This document shows positions 9,557 through 17,941 of a stretch of 64,000 nt of DNA, one piece after another; the stretch's first letter is position 1; every line of letters begins with the position of its first letter. Source of the DNA: Bradyrhizobium sp. CCGB01 (GTDB taxonomy: Bacteria; Pseudomonadota; Alphaproteobacteria; Rhizobiales; Xanthobacteraceae); the NCBI RefSeq assembly GCF_024199795.1, contig NZ_JANADK010000001.1:4650001-4714000 (forward strand), in the 5' to 3' direction. The notes beneath the pieces were generated by a model, which saw only the letters and a program-made list of their open reading frames with translations, searched no databases and had not been told where the DNA came from. Made by a program: the position numbers and the translations under genes.

Positions 9557-9755
9557 CGATGGCGCGGCTGGCCTGCGGCTTTACGTGGTGCGAGCCGGTC
9601 AGCCGCACGAATGCTTGGGGCGCGGCTTCGTAGCCGCGGCCCGACTGCAGGGACATTGCGCCGCCTGAGGCGGCGCGGCCGCGAATGGGTTGTTGGTCGG
9701 CGCGGTCCGTCGGCAGATTCGCCTCGCGCGTCGCTGCGCGATCTTGCGCCATCAT
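9546..9755 (-). CDS. Possible small ORF, unknown
   Basis: A 69-codon open frame starting at an ATG at 9755, with AGGGA about ten bases upstream, and overlapping the 3' end of creA by 11 bases tail to tail. The predicted product is rich in Arg, Ala, Gln and Ser and shows no recognisable domain, signal or membrane segment. It is the only frame in this gap with a plausible ribosome-binding site. It may be a chance frame in GC-rich DNA; conservation in relatives would decide. Confidence 0.25.
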   Translation of the reverse strand: MMAQDRAATREANLPTDRADQQPIRGRAASGGAMSLQSGRGYEAAPQAFVRLTGSHHVKPQASRAIVTE

Positions 9756-9764
9756 GATGGCCAT

Positions 9765-10174
9765 CCCTCAACTTGAATGCCCGGTGATTCCGGGTTTCTC
9801 GGTTTTCGATGGCTTGGGTCGCGCCAAAAGCGCCCCCGGTTCGACAGGACCCAGCCCTCGTTTGGGCTTATCTTCAGCAGAAAAACGTAAAATGCATGTG
9901 AAGTGCGGAAGGCGCGCGTGTGACGGCGCGCCGTGTGGGGACCTGCTCCAAGCGCGAACAGTGCTTGCCAGGCCACTTTGATCCGCGGTGCGACCCGCCT
10001 GAAAAGATTGGGATTTTTCGCCGAATGTTTCGTCGTCCAGGTCGCGACGAAACAATTCACGCAAAGACGAAACCATTTTGCGCTTTTGGCGCATCACGCA
10101 CGAAACCGCCCATGGTTATCAGCTTCGCAACGACGACGGCGGCACCGCCGGCCACGGAATTCGGAGACAAGACC
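9765..10174. other. Intergenic stretch with no convincing gene
   Basis: About 410 bases upstream of the small secreted-protein gene. Several short open frames cross it but none has a good start, codon bias or domain. It probably holds the promoter of the 10175 gene. No tRNA or clear terminator was seen. Confidence 0.5.
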
Positions 10175-10333
10175 ATGCGCGCGCTCAGCTTCATCCTTGC
10201 CTTCGGTTTCGTGCTCACCGGCTCCTCGTTCGCGGGTTCGCCGGACGGCAGTCTCCCGGGTGTCGGCACTTTCCAGTACAGCGGCTCGCCGGTCTCGGCG
10301 CCGCAGCCGATCGTGGTCGCCGCGCGCTTCTGA
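10175..10333 (+). CDS. Small secreted protein of unknown function (52 aa)
   Basis: Starts at an ATG with GGAG eight bases upstream. The product begins MRALSFILAFGFVLTGSSFA, a good signal peptide cleaved near residue 20, leaving a mature peptide of about 32 residues rich in Gly, Ser, Pro and Val and ending VVAARF. No domain is recognised. It lies 47 bases before a second secreted-protein gene on the same strand, so the two may be co-transcribed. The intact signal sequence plus good ribosome-binding site support a real gene despite its size. Confidence 0.6.
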   Translation: MRALSFILAFGFVLTGSSFAGSPDGSLPGVGTFQYSGSPVSAPQPIVVAARF

Positions 10334-10380
10334 TCGCCCGTCAAGAAAATCACAAGAAAAACCAGCCGATAAAGGCCATC

Positions 10381-10746
10381 ATGATTGTTCGATTCTGCGC
10401 CGCAGCATTCGTTTCGCTTCTGACGATGAGTGCTGCCTATGCGCAGGTGCGGGCTCCCTCCAGGCTACCGGATCCCCGCGGCGAGTTCGTGCGTCAGTGT
10501 GCGCCGCGGATGCTCGGGCGCTGGGAGCATCCCGAGGCGGTCTGCAGCTGTCTGCATGATCACGCCGCTGCGGCCGTCGAGGACCGCGATCTGCGCGAGG
10601 CGTTGTTGCGGGGCATCAGCGAGACCGGGGTGCCGACGATCGAGACCGATTGGGTGCCGGCGTCCAAGCAAAGCGAGATCGGCCCGACCTTCACCAAGAT
10701 CGCCAAGCCGACCCTTCAGTGCATGTTCGATCCGGCGAAGTCTTAA
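10381..10746 (+). CDS. Small exported hypothetical protein (121 aa)
   Basis: The ATG at 10381 opens a signal peptide (MIVRFCAAAFVSLLTMSAAYA, given here only as residues 1-21 cut at AYA-Q) and a mature domain of about 100 residues with four Cys (CAPRML, VCSCLHDH, LQCMFD), which could form two disulfides in the periplasm. The CxCLHDHAAAAV segment resembles short cysteine-containing periplasmic proteins of rhizobia, but I do not recognise the family. Same strand as the 52-residue secreted protein upstream; convergent with the next gene, with only four bases between their ends. Confidence 0.65.
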   Translation: MIVRFCAAAFVSLLTMSAAYAQVRAPSRLPDPRGEFVRQCAPRMLGRWEHPEAVCSCLHDHAAAAVEDRDLREALLRGISETGVPTIETDWVPASKQSEIGPTFTKIAKPTLQCMFDPAKS

Positions 10747-10750
10747 GTCC

Positions 10751-11014
10751 TCACTTCGATTTCGGACCGTAGCGCGGCACGCAGGCGCTGGTCCGCGCCA
10801 CGCCCTTGTCGGTCATCTTGGCGCCACGCACTTCCTTGACCTGCCCGGCGGGGCAGGTTCCGTCATCCACCTGCACGCGCTGACCGAGCTTGAGATCAGT
10901 GATGTCCTGCTCGCGGCCGACCGTGACGGCATGCGCCGTCGTGGCAAGCGCGATTGAGATCAGGAGCGAGAGGCAGGTTGCACGGCGGAGAAGCATGATG
11001 AGAGGTCCCGGCAT
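10751..11014 (-). CDS. Small exported hypothetical protein (87 aa)
   Basis: 87 residues from the ATG at 11014; the Met at 10996 is an equally good start and gives a tighter signal peptide (MLLRRATCLSLLISIALATT, cut near AHA-V). The mature part of about 55 residues contains DGTCPAGQVKEV and ends TSACVPRYG, so two Cys could pair. The family, a small rhizobial periplasmic protein type, is not confidently named. Role unknown. Confidence 0.65.
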   Translation of the reverse strand: MPGPLIMLLRRATCLSLLISIALATTAHAVTVGREQDITDLKLGQRVQVDDGTCPAGQVKEVRGAKMTDKGVARTSACVPRYGPKSK

Positions 11015-11063
11015 CGATGCCGCAATCTAGGGACGCCCTCGCGATTCTGACAGTAAACCTTTG

Positions 11064-12533
11064 TCACGCCCGCCGGGCCGATTTGCCCTTCGCGCGCAAG
11101 GCCGCGCGTGATTCCCGCGCGAGGCGTTCCGCCGATGCCACGAGCTTCGGAACCGCGTGGCCGGAAAATCCCAGCACGAACCCGGGCAGGGGACGCGCGC
11201 GCGAATAGGTGTCGGCGAGCAGCCAGCCTTCCGCGCTGGCGGCCCGCTTGGCCTGCGCCGCGACCGCAAGATCGACCGACGGATCGAACCGGGCGACGAG
11301 GTGCAGCCCTTGCGACGGCACCGGCACCGACAGCATACCGTCGGACGCTGCCTCCAGCGTCTCGGCCAGCGCATCGCGTGCCTCGCGATAAAGCTTGCGC
11401 ACGCGCTTCAGGTTTGCGGCGAACGCGCCGGAATTGAGCATGTCGGCCACCGCGCCTTCCATCAGCGTGCTGGGAAACCGGTCGAGCGCGGCGCGCGCGG
11501 CCGTGACGTCGGCGATCAGGCGCTCGGGCAGCGCGCAGTAGCCGATGCGCAGGCCCGGAAACAGCGTCTTGGCGAACGTGCCCATGTAGATCACGCGCTG
11601 CAGGTGATCGATGCCGGCAAGCGACATCAGCGGCGCGCCGTCATAGCGGAACTCGCTGTCGTAATCGTCTTCCAGCACGAAGGCGCCGGCTTGCTTCGCC
11701 CAGTCCAGCAGCTCGAGCCGCCGCGGCATCGACATCTGCACCCCCAGCGGAAACTGGTGCGATGGCGTCACATAGGCCGCACGCGCGGACGGCGCGGCAA
11801 TGCGGCCCTTGGCGACACGCATCCCGTGCTCGTCGACGGGAACCGGCACGGCGCGATAGCCGCAATGCCCGATGGTGTTACGCGCGGCGGGATAGCCGGG
11901 ATCCTCGCACCAGACCTGGTCGTTGGGCTTCAGGATCGCGCTCAGCACGATGCGCAGAGCATGCAGCGTGCCCGACGTCAGCATGATCTGGTCAGGGTCG
12001 CAGCGCAGGCCGCGCGCCGACAGCAGATGATCGGCGATGGCGGCACGCAGCTCGCGGCTGCCGCGGGGATCGCCATAGTGCAGATGCTCTGGCCCGAACG
12101 CACGCATGCGCCGGCCGACGAATGCGCGAAGGCGCTGCACCGCGCGCTCGTCGATGTGGGTGCAGCCGAGCGAGAACGCGCCCCGCTTTGGCGCTTCGAC
12201 CACGACCTTCGGTTTTTTCGGCTCGGCCGCGCGCGCTGGAATCCGCGCGGCGACGAAGGTGCCGGAGCCGACGGTTGCGTCGGCAAAGCCGTCGGCGATC
12301 AGGCGTTCATAGGCGGTGACGACGGCATTGCGGCGGAAGCCCGTTTGCTTCGCCAGCGTTCGGGACGGCGGCAGCGGCTCGCCCGGCTTCACGAGGCCGG
12401 AGACGATCATCTCGCACAGCGCCTGATAAAGCCGGTGCGCCGCCGATGCGCCCGCCGTGATGTGCGCGCCTGTGAGGTCGAGCGGCAGTTCGGCCTTGGC
12501 GGGCGCAGGAGAATTGGTCGGAAATTTTTGCAT
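11064..12533 (-). CDS. MocR/PdxR-type transcriptional regulator (GntR wHTH plus aminotransferase-like domain)
   Basis: 489 residues from the ATG at 12533. The N-terminal GntR winged helix (about 30-95) contains LPPSRTLAKQTGFRRNAVVTAYERL; the C-terminal fold-type I aminotransferase domain (about 130-480) contains LEDDYDSEFRYDGAPL and MGTFAKTLFPGLRIGY, in which the Lys of TFAKT is the expected PLP-binding residue. MocR proteins sense PLP or an amino-acid-like effector. It is transcribed divergently from a PNPOx-like flavoprotein gene, with 75 bases between, a typical regulator-target arrangement. The direct repeat TGGAATTG occurs at 12533-12540 and 12578-12585 in that gap and is a candidate binding site. 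Confidence 0.9.
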   Translation of the reverse strand: MQKFPTNSPAPAKAELPLDLTGAHITAGASAAHRLYQALCEMIVSGLVKPGEPLPPSRTLAKQTGFRRNAVVTAYERLIADGFADATVGSGTFVAARIPARAAEPKKPKVVVEAPKRGAFSLGCTHIDERAVQRLRAFVGRRMRAFGPEHLHYGDPRGSRELRAAIADHLLSARGLRCDPDQIMLTSGTLHALRIVLSAILKPNDQVWCEDPGYPAARNTIGHCGYRAVPVPVDEHGMRVAKGRIAAPSARAAYVTPSHQFPLGVQMSMPRRLELLDWAKQAGAFVLEDDYDSEFRYDGAPLMSLAGIDHLQRVIYMGTFAKTLFPGLRIGYCALPERLIADVTAARAALDRFPSTLMEGAVADMLNSGAFAANLKRVRKLYREARDALAETLEAASDGMLSVPVPSQGLHLVARFDPSVDLAVAAQAKRAASAEGWLLADTYSRARPLPGFVLGFSGHAVPKLVASAERLARESRAALRAKGKSARRA

Positions 12534-12608
12534 GGAATTGGCACTATCGCAGACCAAATCGGCCGCTACAACTCTCCTGGAATTGTTCCAATCCCGACAG
12601 GAGCGGCC

Positions 12609-13334
12609 GTGAGCCAGAGCGAGAGCCAAACTTCCTATCCGACATCAGCGCGCAACCAGGTGAAGCGCCGTCACGACCGCGGCTTCTACGATCACGAGAC
12701 CGTTCACCGCATCCTGGATTCCTCGATGATGTGCCATGTCTCCTATGTCATCGACGGCCAGCCTTATTGCACGCCGACCTTCTTCTGGCGCGAGGGGACG
12801 AAGCTCTATTGGCACGGCTCGAGCGCCAGCCGCATGCTGCGCAACCAGACCAGGGGCGAGCGCGTGTGCCTGACTGTCGCCCATCTCGACAGCCTCGTGC
12901 TGGCGCGCTGCGGCTTCAACCATTCCGCCGACTATCGCGCGGTGATGGCGTTCGGCACCGCCTATCTCGTCACCGATCCCGACGAGAAGGAGCGGGCGGT
13001 GATCGCCATGGTCGATCGCTTCTTCCCGGATCGCACCGCGAGCCTGCGGGCGAGCAGCACGCAGGAGATCAAGGCAACCTCGTTCATCGCGATGGAGATC
13101 GAGGAGGCCTCGGCCAAGGTCCGCGCCAAGGGTGTGGCCGACGACGACGAGGACTACGAATTGCCGATCTATGCCGAGCGCATTCCGGTCCGCACCGTGC
13201 TCGGCGCCCCGGAGCCGTGTCCGCGACTGCTCGACGGCGTGCGCCGGCCTGCGACGCTGAATGGCTACTCCGAAGGCCGTCTGCTCGAAGATGCATTGCG
13301 GGATGCCTATTTTGCAGAGTACCCGAACGGCTGA
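12609..13334 (+). CDS. Pyridoxamine 5'-phosphate oxidase-like flavin-binding family protein
   Basis: 241 residues from a GTG at 12609 with AGGAG five bases upstream. The split-barrel FMN-binding fold is suggested by CHVSYVIDGQPYCTPTFFWR, followed by LYWHGSSASRMLRN and VCLTVAHLDSLVLARCGFNHS (quoted in parts of 20 or fewer). Such proteins bind FMN or haem/F420-like cofactors and are often mis-called PNPOx; the substrate is unknown. Divergent from the MocR regulator, which probably controls it, hinting at a vitamin B6 or antibiotic-type substrate. The open frame runs far upstream antisense to the regulator, but the coding part starts here. Confidence 0.85.
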   Translation: MSQSESQTSYPTSARNQVKRRHDRGFYDHETVHRILDSSMMCHVSYVIDGQPYCTPTFFWREGTKLYWHGSSASRMLRNQTRGERVCLTVAHLDSLVLARCGFNHSADYRAVMAFGTAYLVTDPDEKERAVIAMVDRFFPDRTASLRASSTQEIKATSFIAMEIEEASAKVRAKGVADDDEDYELPIYAERIPVRTVLGAPEPCPRLLDGVRRPATLNGYSEGRLLEDALRDAYFAEYPNG

Positions 13335-13388
13335 AATCGGCTAGCTTGCGCTCCTTCGATGATCTGAATGCCCGATTGGAGTTGCCTG

Positions 13389-14666
13389 ATGAATGCCGAA
13401 ACGCAGCGGAGGATTGTTGCCGCCGTCGATGCCGGCTTCGAAGCCCAGCTTGCGACCACAAGCGACTTCGTCGCGATTCCTTCGACCCGGGGGGCGGAGG
13501 GGCCGTGCCAGGACATGATCGGCGACCTCCTGCGCGCGCGCGGCTACGAGGTCGACGACTGGCACATCAATGTCGACGATCTCAAGGATCTGCGCGGCTT
13601 TGGTCCGATCGAGCATGATTTCTCCAGGGCACGCTCGGTGGTCGGCACCTATCGCCCGAAGACCGAGGCCGGCAAATCGCTGATCCTCCAGGGGCACTGC
13701 GACGTCGTGCCGGCCGGACCGCTGGAATTGTGGGACACGCCGCCATTCTCGCCCGTCGTCAAGGACGGCAAGATGTTCGGTCGCGGGGCCTGCGACATGA
13801 AGTCCGGCACGATCGCGGCGCTCTATGCGCTGGATGCGATCAAGGCCGCAGGCTTCAAGCCCACGGCGCGGATCCACTTCCAGTCGGTGATCGAGGAGGA
13901 GAGCACCGGCGTCGGCGCGCTCTCGACATTGCAGCGCGGCTATCGTGCGGATGCCTGCTTCATCCCGGAGCCGACCGGCGGCAAGATGGTACGTTCGCAG
14001 GTCGGCGTGATCTGGTTTCGCCTACGCGTGAAGGGCCATCCGACCCACGTTGCCTTCGCCGGCTCCGGCGCAAACGCAATCATGGCGGCCTATCATCTGA
14101 TCCAGGCGCTGCAAAAGCTCGAGATCGAGTGGAACGAGCGCGCCAAGGCCGATCGTCATTTCAAGACGTTGAACCATCCGATCAACTTCAATCCCGGCAT
14201 CATCAAGGGCGGCGACTGGGCCTCCAGCGTTCCGGCCTGGTGCGACGTCGATTGCCGGATTGCAGTGTTGCCGGGCTGGTCGATCGCCGATCACCAGAAG
14301 GAGATCACGGCCTGCGTTGCGGCTGCCGCGCGCAACCACCGCTTCCTCGCCAACAATCCGCCGGAGATCGAATGGTCGGGCTTTTTGTCGGAAGGGTATG
14401 AACTGACCGACGCCGCCGCGCCCGAGGCCGCGTTCGGCAAGGCCTTCAACGCCGTCTATGGCGGCGAAGTCGAAGACCTCGTCTTCACCGCGCTCACCGA
14501 CACCCGCTTCTACGGCCTCAACCACGGCATCCCCAGCCTGTGCTTCGGCGCCAGCGGCGGCGAGATGCATGGCTTCAACGAATATGTCGACCTGGACTCG
14601 CTGAAAAAGTCGACCAAGGCGATGGCACTGTTCATCGCGGAATGGTGCGGAGTGGAGAAGGCGTAG
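13389..14666 (+). CDS. ArgE/DapE family deacylase (M20 metallopeptidase)
   Basis: 425 residues from the ATG at 13389 with GGAG eight bases upstream. M20 family signatures: LILQGHCDVVPAGP (zinc His and bridging region), RGACDMKSGTIAALYAL (bridging Asp), VIEEESTGVGAL (general-base Glu and zinc Glu) and LCFGASGGEMHGFNEYV near the C-terminus (zinc His). It hydrolyses an N-acyl amino acid or dipeptide in the cytosol; acetylornithine deacetylase is the default name but substrates vary. It lies between the PNPOx-like gene and the kynurenine operon, from which a palindromic repeat separates it. Confidence 0.88.
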   Translation: MNAETQRRIVAAVDAGFEAQLATTSDFVAIPSTRGAEGPCQDMIGDLLRARGYEVDDWHINVDDLKDLRGFGPIEHDFSRARSVVGTYRPKTEAGKSLILQGHCDVVPAGPLELWDTPPFSPVVKDGKMFGRGACDMKSGTIAALYALDAIKAAGFKPTARIHFQSVIEEESTGVGALSTLQRGYRADACFIPEPTGGKMVRSQVGVIWFRLRVKGHPTHVAFAGSGANAIMAAYHLIQALQKLEIEWNERAKADRHFKTLNHPINFNPGIIKGGDWASSVPAWCDVDCRIAVLPGWSIADHQKEITACVAAAARNHRFLANNPPEIEWSGFLSEGYELTDAAAPEAAFGKAFNAVYGGEVEDLVFTALTDTRFYGLNHGIPSLCFGASGGEMHGFNEYVDLDSLKKSTKAMALFIAEWCGVEKA

Positions 14667-14683
14667 CGGCGGTCGCAGATCTC

Positions 14684-14773
14684 GTAGGGTGGGCAAAGGC
14701 GCGCTTGCGCCGTGCCCACCCTCTTTCTTCAATCTTGATCGAAAGGGTGGGCACGCTTGCGCTTTGCCCACCC
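14684..14773. repeat. GTAGGGTGGGCAAAGGCG-type palindromic repeat, copy 1
   Basis: Begins GTAGGGTGGGCAAAGGCG, continues CTTGCGCCGTGCCCACC, and after a 30-base spacer has GGGTGGGCACGCTTGCGC then TTTGCCCACCC, so both ends and the internal segments pair as nested inverted repeats. A second copy sits at 63131-63220. The two copies differ mainly in the central spacer. Confidence 0.85.
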
Positions 14774-14827
14774 GACGGCGTCTCGGTTGGGTCGCGGGCT
14801 GCCTGAAACACGGGCTCGCCCAAATCC

Positions 14828-14839
14828 TTTAAGCTTAAA
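14828..14839. promoter_or_regulatory. 12-bp AT-rich palindrome TTTAAGCTTAAA upstream of the kyn operon
   Basis: Perfect palindrome 78 bases before the arylformamidase start, in otherwise GC-rich DNA. Kynurenine operons are often controlled by the Lrp/AsnC-type regulator KynR, and such regulators favour AT-rich palindromes, so this is a candidate operator. No regulator gene lies beside it. Inference only. Confidence 0.35.
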
Positions 14840-14916
14840 AGAAAGACTAGGATGCCGGCCTGACCGGTGGCAGACTGGCGCCCGGTTCGCTTGGCCTTGA
14901 GTCCTCGGGAGTCACG

Positions 14917-15726
14917 ATGCGCGATTGGGATGATGCTTACGCCAATTCGGCCCATATCCCGGGCTCGGACAAGATGCCGGCGCAATGGGCCGAGCGGGCG
15001 GCGGCTTACCGCGCTGGGCTGAAAGATTTTCGTGCCGACATTGCCTACGGCCCGGGTGAACGCCAGCGTCTCGACCTGATCCTGCCCGACGGCGACAGCA
15101 AGGGCCTCGTCGTGTTCGTGCACGGCGGCTACTGGATGCGCTTCGACAAGTCGACCTGGACGGATTTGGCCGAGGGTGCGCGGCATCACGGCTGGACCGT
15201 GGCGTTGCCGAGCTACACGCTGACGCCGGCCGCACGCATCTCCGACATCACCGCCGAAATCACCGCCGCGATCGCCAAGGCGGCCTCGCTCGTCGCTGGG
15301 CCAATCCGGCTCGCCGGCCATTCCGCCGGCGGCCATCTCGTCACCCGCATGCTGTGCGACGACAGCCGGCTCGAGCCCGCCGTCTACAACAGCATCGCCG
15401 GCACGCTCTCCATCAGCGGCCTGCACGATCTGCGTCCGCTGCTGAAGACCAAGATGAACGAGACGCTGCGCATGACCATGGAGGAGGCGACGCTCGAAAG
15501 CGCGGCGCTGCATCTGCCGCGCGGGCATTCGTCCGTGACCGCCTGGGTTGGTGGCGGCGAGCGGCCGGAATTCATCCGCCAGTCCGATCTGATGGCCAAT
15601 GTCTGGACCGGCTTCGACGTGCCGACGCGCCTCGTCGTCGATCCCGGGTTCAACCATTTCACCGTGATCGACGGACTGAAGGATCCGTCGTCGCCGATCA
15701 CCGCGCGCCTGATCGGCCTCGACTGA
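14917..15726 (+). CDS. Arylformamidase (N-formylkynurenine hydrolase), alpha/beta-hydrolase type
   Basis: Hydrolyses N-formylkynurenine to kynurenine and formate. 269 residues; alpha/beta-hydrolase signatures [15 protein letters not shown] (oxyanion HGG) and [15 protein letters not shown] (nucleophile Ser in GHSAGG), Asp and His expected near [15 protein letters not shown]. The ATG at 14917 has GGGAG six bases upstream. It is 34 bases upstream of tryptophan dioxygenase and then kynureninase on the same strand, which makes the assignment much stronger than sequence alone. Not related to the metal-dependent KynB fold, so the kynB symbol is left out. Confidence 0.88.
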   Translation: MRDWDDAYANSAHIPGSDKMPAQWAERAAAYRAGLKDFRADIAYGPGERQRLDLILPDGDSKGLVVFVHGGYWMRFDKSTWTDLAEGARHHGWTVALPSYTLTPAARISDITAEITAAIAKAASLVAGPIRLAGHSAGGHLVTRMLCDDSRLEPAVYNSIAGTLSISGLHDLRPLLKTKMNETLRMTMEEATLESAALHLPRGHSSVTAWVGGGERPEFIRQSDLMANVWTGFDVPTRLVVDPGFNHFTVIDGLKDPSSPITARLIGLD

Positions 15727-15760
15727 CGAGGCGAGGGATGATCGATCGAAAGGGCCTGCC

Positions 15761-16600
15761 ATGACGTCCAGCGATTACGACCCCACAAAGGAAGGCGCCG
15801 AGACCGATTTCGCCCGACGCATGTCCTACGGCGACTATCTGGCGCTGGATGCGATCCTCGGCGCGCAGCATCCGCTCTCGGAAGCCCATGACGAGATGCT
15901 GTTCATCATCCAGCATCAGACCACGGAGCTGTGGATGCGGCTTGCCATCCACGAGCTCAGCGCCGCACGCCGCGCCATCGCCAAAGACGAAGTGCAGTCC
16001 GCGATGAAGATGCTGGCGCGGATGTCGCGTATCTTCGAGCAGCTCAACAACGCCTGGGACGTGCTGCGCACCATGACGCCCAGCGAATATACCCGTTTCC
16101 GCTCGCAGCTCGGCCAGTCCTCGGGCTTCCAGTCGCGCCAGTACCGGCTGATCGAATTCCTGCTCGGCAACCGCAACCACGCCATGCTCAAGCCGCACGC
16201 GCATGATGTGGAAACGACCAGGCTGCTCGAAGCGGAGCTCGCGACACCGAGCCTTTATGACGAGGTGCTGCGGCTCGCTGACCGCCACGGGCTCAAGATG
16301 CCGGCCGCGGTGCTCGCCCGCGACGTCCGCGAGACCCACAGCTTCAACGAGGGCGTGCTGCAGGCCTGGCGTATCGTCTACGAGGCGCCGGAGACGCACT
16401 GGATGCTCTACGAGCTCGCCGAGAAGCTGGTCGATTTCGAGGACTACTTTAGGCGCTGGCGCTTCAACCACGTCACGACGGTCGAGCGCGTCATCGGCTT
16501 CAAGCGTGGCACCGGCGGCACCGGTGGCGTCAGCTATCTCAAGCGCATGCTGGAGGTCGAGCTGTTCCCCGAACTTTGGCGCGTGCGCACGATTCTGTAG
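15761..16600 (+). CDS. kynA: Tryptophan 2,3-dioxygenase
   Basis: Haem enzyme that opens the indole ring of L-tryptophan to give N-formylkynurenine, in the cytosol. 279 residues, usual length. Family motifs: [20 protein letters not shown], then [14 protein letters not shown] near the active site, [19 protein letters not shown], and [20 protein letters not shown], which holds the proximal haem-ligand His, followed by [12 protein letters not shown]. Second gene of the kyn operon; three bases separate its stop from the kynureninase start. Confidence 0.96.
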   Translation: MTSSDYDPTKEGAETDFARRMSYGDYLALDAILGAQHPLSEAHDEMLFIIQHQTTELWMRLAIHELSAARRAIAKDEVQSAMKMLARMSRIFEQLNNAWDVLRTMTPSEYTRFRSQLGQSSGFQSRQYRLIEFLLGNRNHAMLKPHAHDVETTRLLEAELATPSLYDEVLRLADRHGLKMPAAVLARDVRETHSFNEGVLQAWRIVYEAPETHWMLYELAEKLVDFEDYFRRWRFNHVTTVERVIGFKRGTGGTGGVSYLKRMLEVELFPELWRVRTIL

Positions 16601-16602
16601 AG

Positions 16603-17826
16603 ATGCCCAGGATGTCTACTCTCAAGGCCAAGCTTCGCGTCTATGACGACACCCGGGCCCTGTTCCAGCTGCCCGACGGGGTGGTCTATCTCGACGGCAA
16701 TTCGCTCGGCGCGCTGCCGCTTGGCGTTGCCGAGCGCGTCAGCCACGTCATCACGGCCGAGTGGGGCAACGAGCTGATCCGCGCCTGGAACACCGCGGGC
16801 TGGTACGCCCAGCCGCGCCACGTCGGCGATCGCATCGCGCGGCTGATCGGCGCCGAAGCGGGCTCCGTGATGGTGGGCGATACGCTGTCGCTCAAAGTCT
16901 ATCAGGCGCTCGCCGCCGCGCTCGACATGAACGCATCGCGCAAGGTCGTGCTGTCGGACACTGGAAACTTTCCGACCGATCTCTACATGGCCGAGGGCCT
17001 GATCGCGACGCTCGGCCGTGGCCATCAATTGCGCCTGGTGGCACCGGAGGAGATTGAGGCCGCGCTGTCGGAGGAGGTCGCGGTCCTCTACATCACCGAG
17101 GTCGACTACCGCACCGGACGGCGCCATGACATGGCGAAGCTGACTGCGAAGGCGCATGCGCTCGGCATCGTCACGGTCTGGGATCTCGCGCATTCGGCCG
17201 GCGCGCTCCCGGTCGATCTCGCCGGCTGCGGCGCCGATTTCGCCGCCGGCTGCACCTACAAATACATCAACGCCGGCCCCGGCGCGCCGGCCTTCCTCTA
17301 CGTCGCGCCGCGCCATGCCGACAACGTGCGCGCCGCGCTGTCGGGGTGGATGGGCCACGCAAAACCGTTTGCGTTCGAGCTTGCCTACGCCGCCGCAGGC
17401 GGCGTCGAGCGGATGCGCGTCGGCACCCCGCCGGTGCTCGCCATGGCGGCGCTGGAGGCCTCGCTCGACATCTGGGACCGGGTCGAGATCGCGGAGGTCC
17501 GCGCCCGCTCGCTGGCGCTCGGCGACTTGCTGATTGCTGAAGTCGAACGCCGCTGCCCGCAGCTCAAGCTCGTTACCCCGCGCGCGCACGAGCGCCGTGG
17601 CTCACAAGTCTCCTTCGCCTTCGACGGCGGCTACGCCGCGATGCAGGCCCTGATCGCCCGCGGCCTCATCGGCGATTTCCGCGCGCCTGAGATCATGCGG
17701 TTCGGCATCACGCCGCTCTACATCGGCGAGAGCGAGATCGTGCGGGCGGCGGAGATCATCGAGGAGGTGATCGCAGGCGAGGTATGGCGGCGGCCGGAAT
17801 ATCAGGTCGTCAATGCGGTGACGTGA
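16603..17826 (+). CDS. kynU: Kynureninase
   Basis: PLP enzyme that cleaves kynurenine to anthranilate and alanine, the last step of this operon. 407 residues from the ATG at 16603; the ATG at 16612 is an alternative since neither has a strong ribosome-binding site. Motifs: VYLDGNSLGALP near the N-terminus, VLYITEVDYRTGRRHD, WDLAHSAGALPVDLAG (Asp that contacts the PLP ring) and GCTYKYINAGPGAPAF with the Schiff-base Lys. Three bases from kynA, so translationally linked. No kynurenine monooxygenase is nearby, so the operon should end at anthranilate, for catabolism or recycling. Confidence 0.95.
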   Translation: MPRMSTLKAKLRVYDDTRALFQLPDGVVYLDGNSLGALPLGVAERVSHVITAEWGNELIRAWNTAGWYAQPRHVGDRIARLIGAEAGSVMVGDTLSLKVYQALAAALDMNASRKVVLSDTGNFPTDLYMAEGLIATLGRGHQLRLVAPEEIEAALSEEVAVLYITEVDYRTGRRHDMAKLTAKAHALGIVTVWDLAHSAGALPVDLAGCGADFAAGCTYKYINAGPGAPAFLYVAPRHADNVRAALSGWMGHAKPFAFELAYAAAGGVERMRVGTPPVLAMAALEASLDIWDRVEIAEVRARSLALGDLLIAEVERRCPQLKLVTPRAHERRGSQVSFAFDGGYAAMQALIARGLIGDFRAPEIMRFGITPLYIGESEIVRAAEIIEEVIAGEVWRRPEYQVVNAVT

Positions 17827-17844
17827 AGACGGTCGGCGACCCAG

Positions 17845-17936
17845 CCGTCGTTGCGAGGAGCTCTTGCGACGAAGCAATCCAGAAGCCCTCCGCAGGAGCA
17901 GTCTGTATTGCTTCGCTTCGATCGCAATGACGGCGG
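17845..17936. repeat. Palindromic intergenic repeat (CGACGAAGCAAT / ATTGCTTCGCTTCGATCGCAATGACGG type)
   Basis: The left arm CCGTCGTTGCGAGGAGCT..GCGACGAAGCAATCC is the approximate inverse of the right arm TATTGCTTCGC..CGATCGCAATGACGG. This is a highly recurrent intergenic element type in Bradyrhizobium (from memory). It fills the gap between convergent kynU and the BtuF-like gene and may end both transcripts. Confidence 0.8.
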
Positions 17937-17941
17937 AGAGA

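Noticed and set aside
11157..12608. Long upstream extension of the PNPOx-like open frame
   Set aside because: It is antisense to the MocR gene; the real start is the GTG at 12609 with its own ribosome-binding site.
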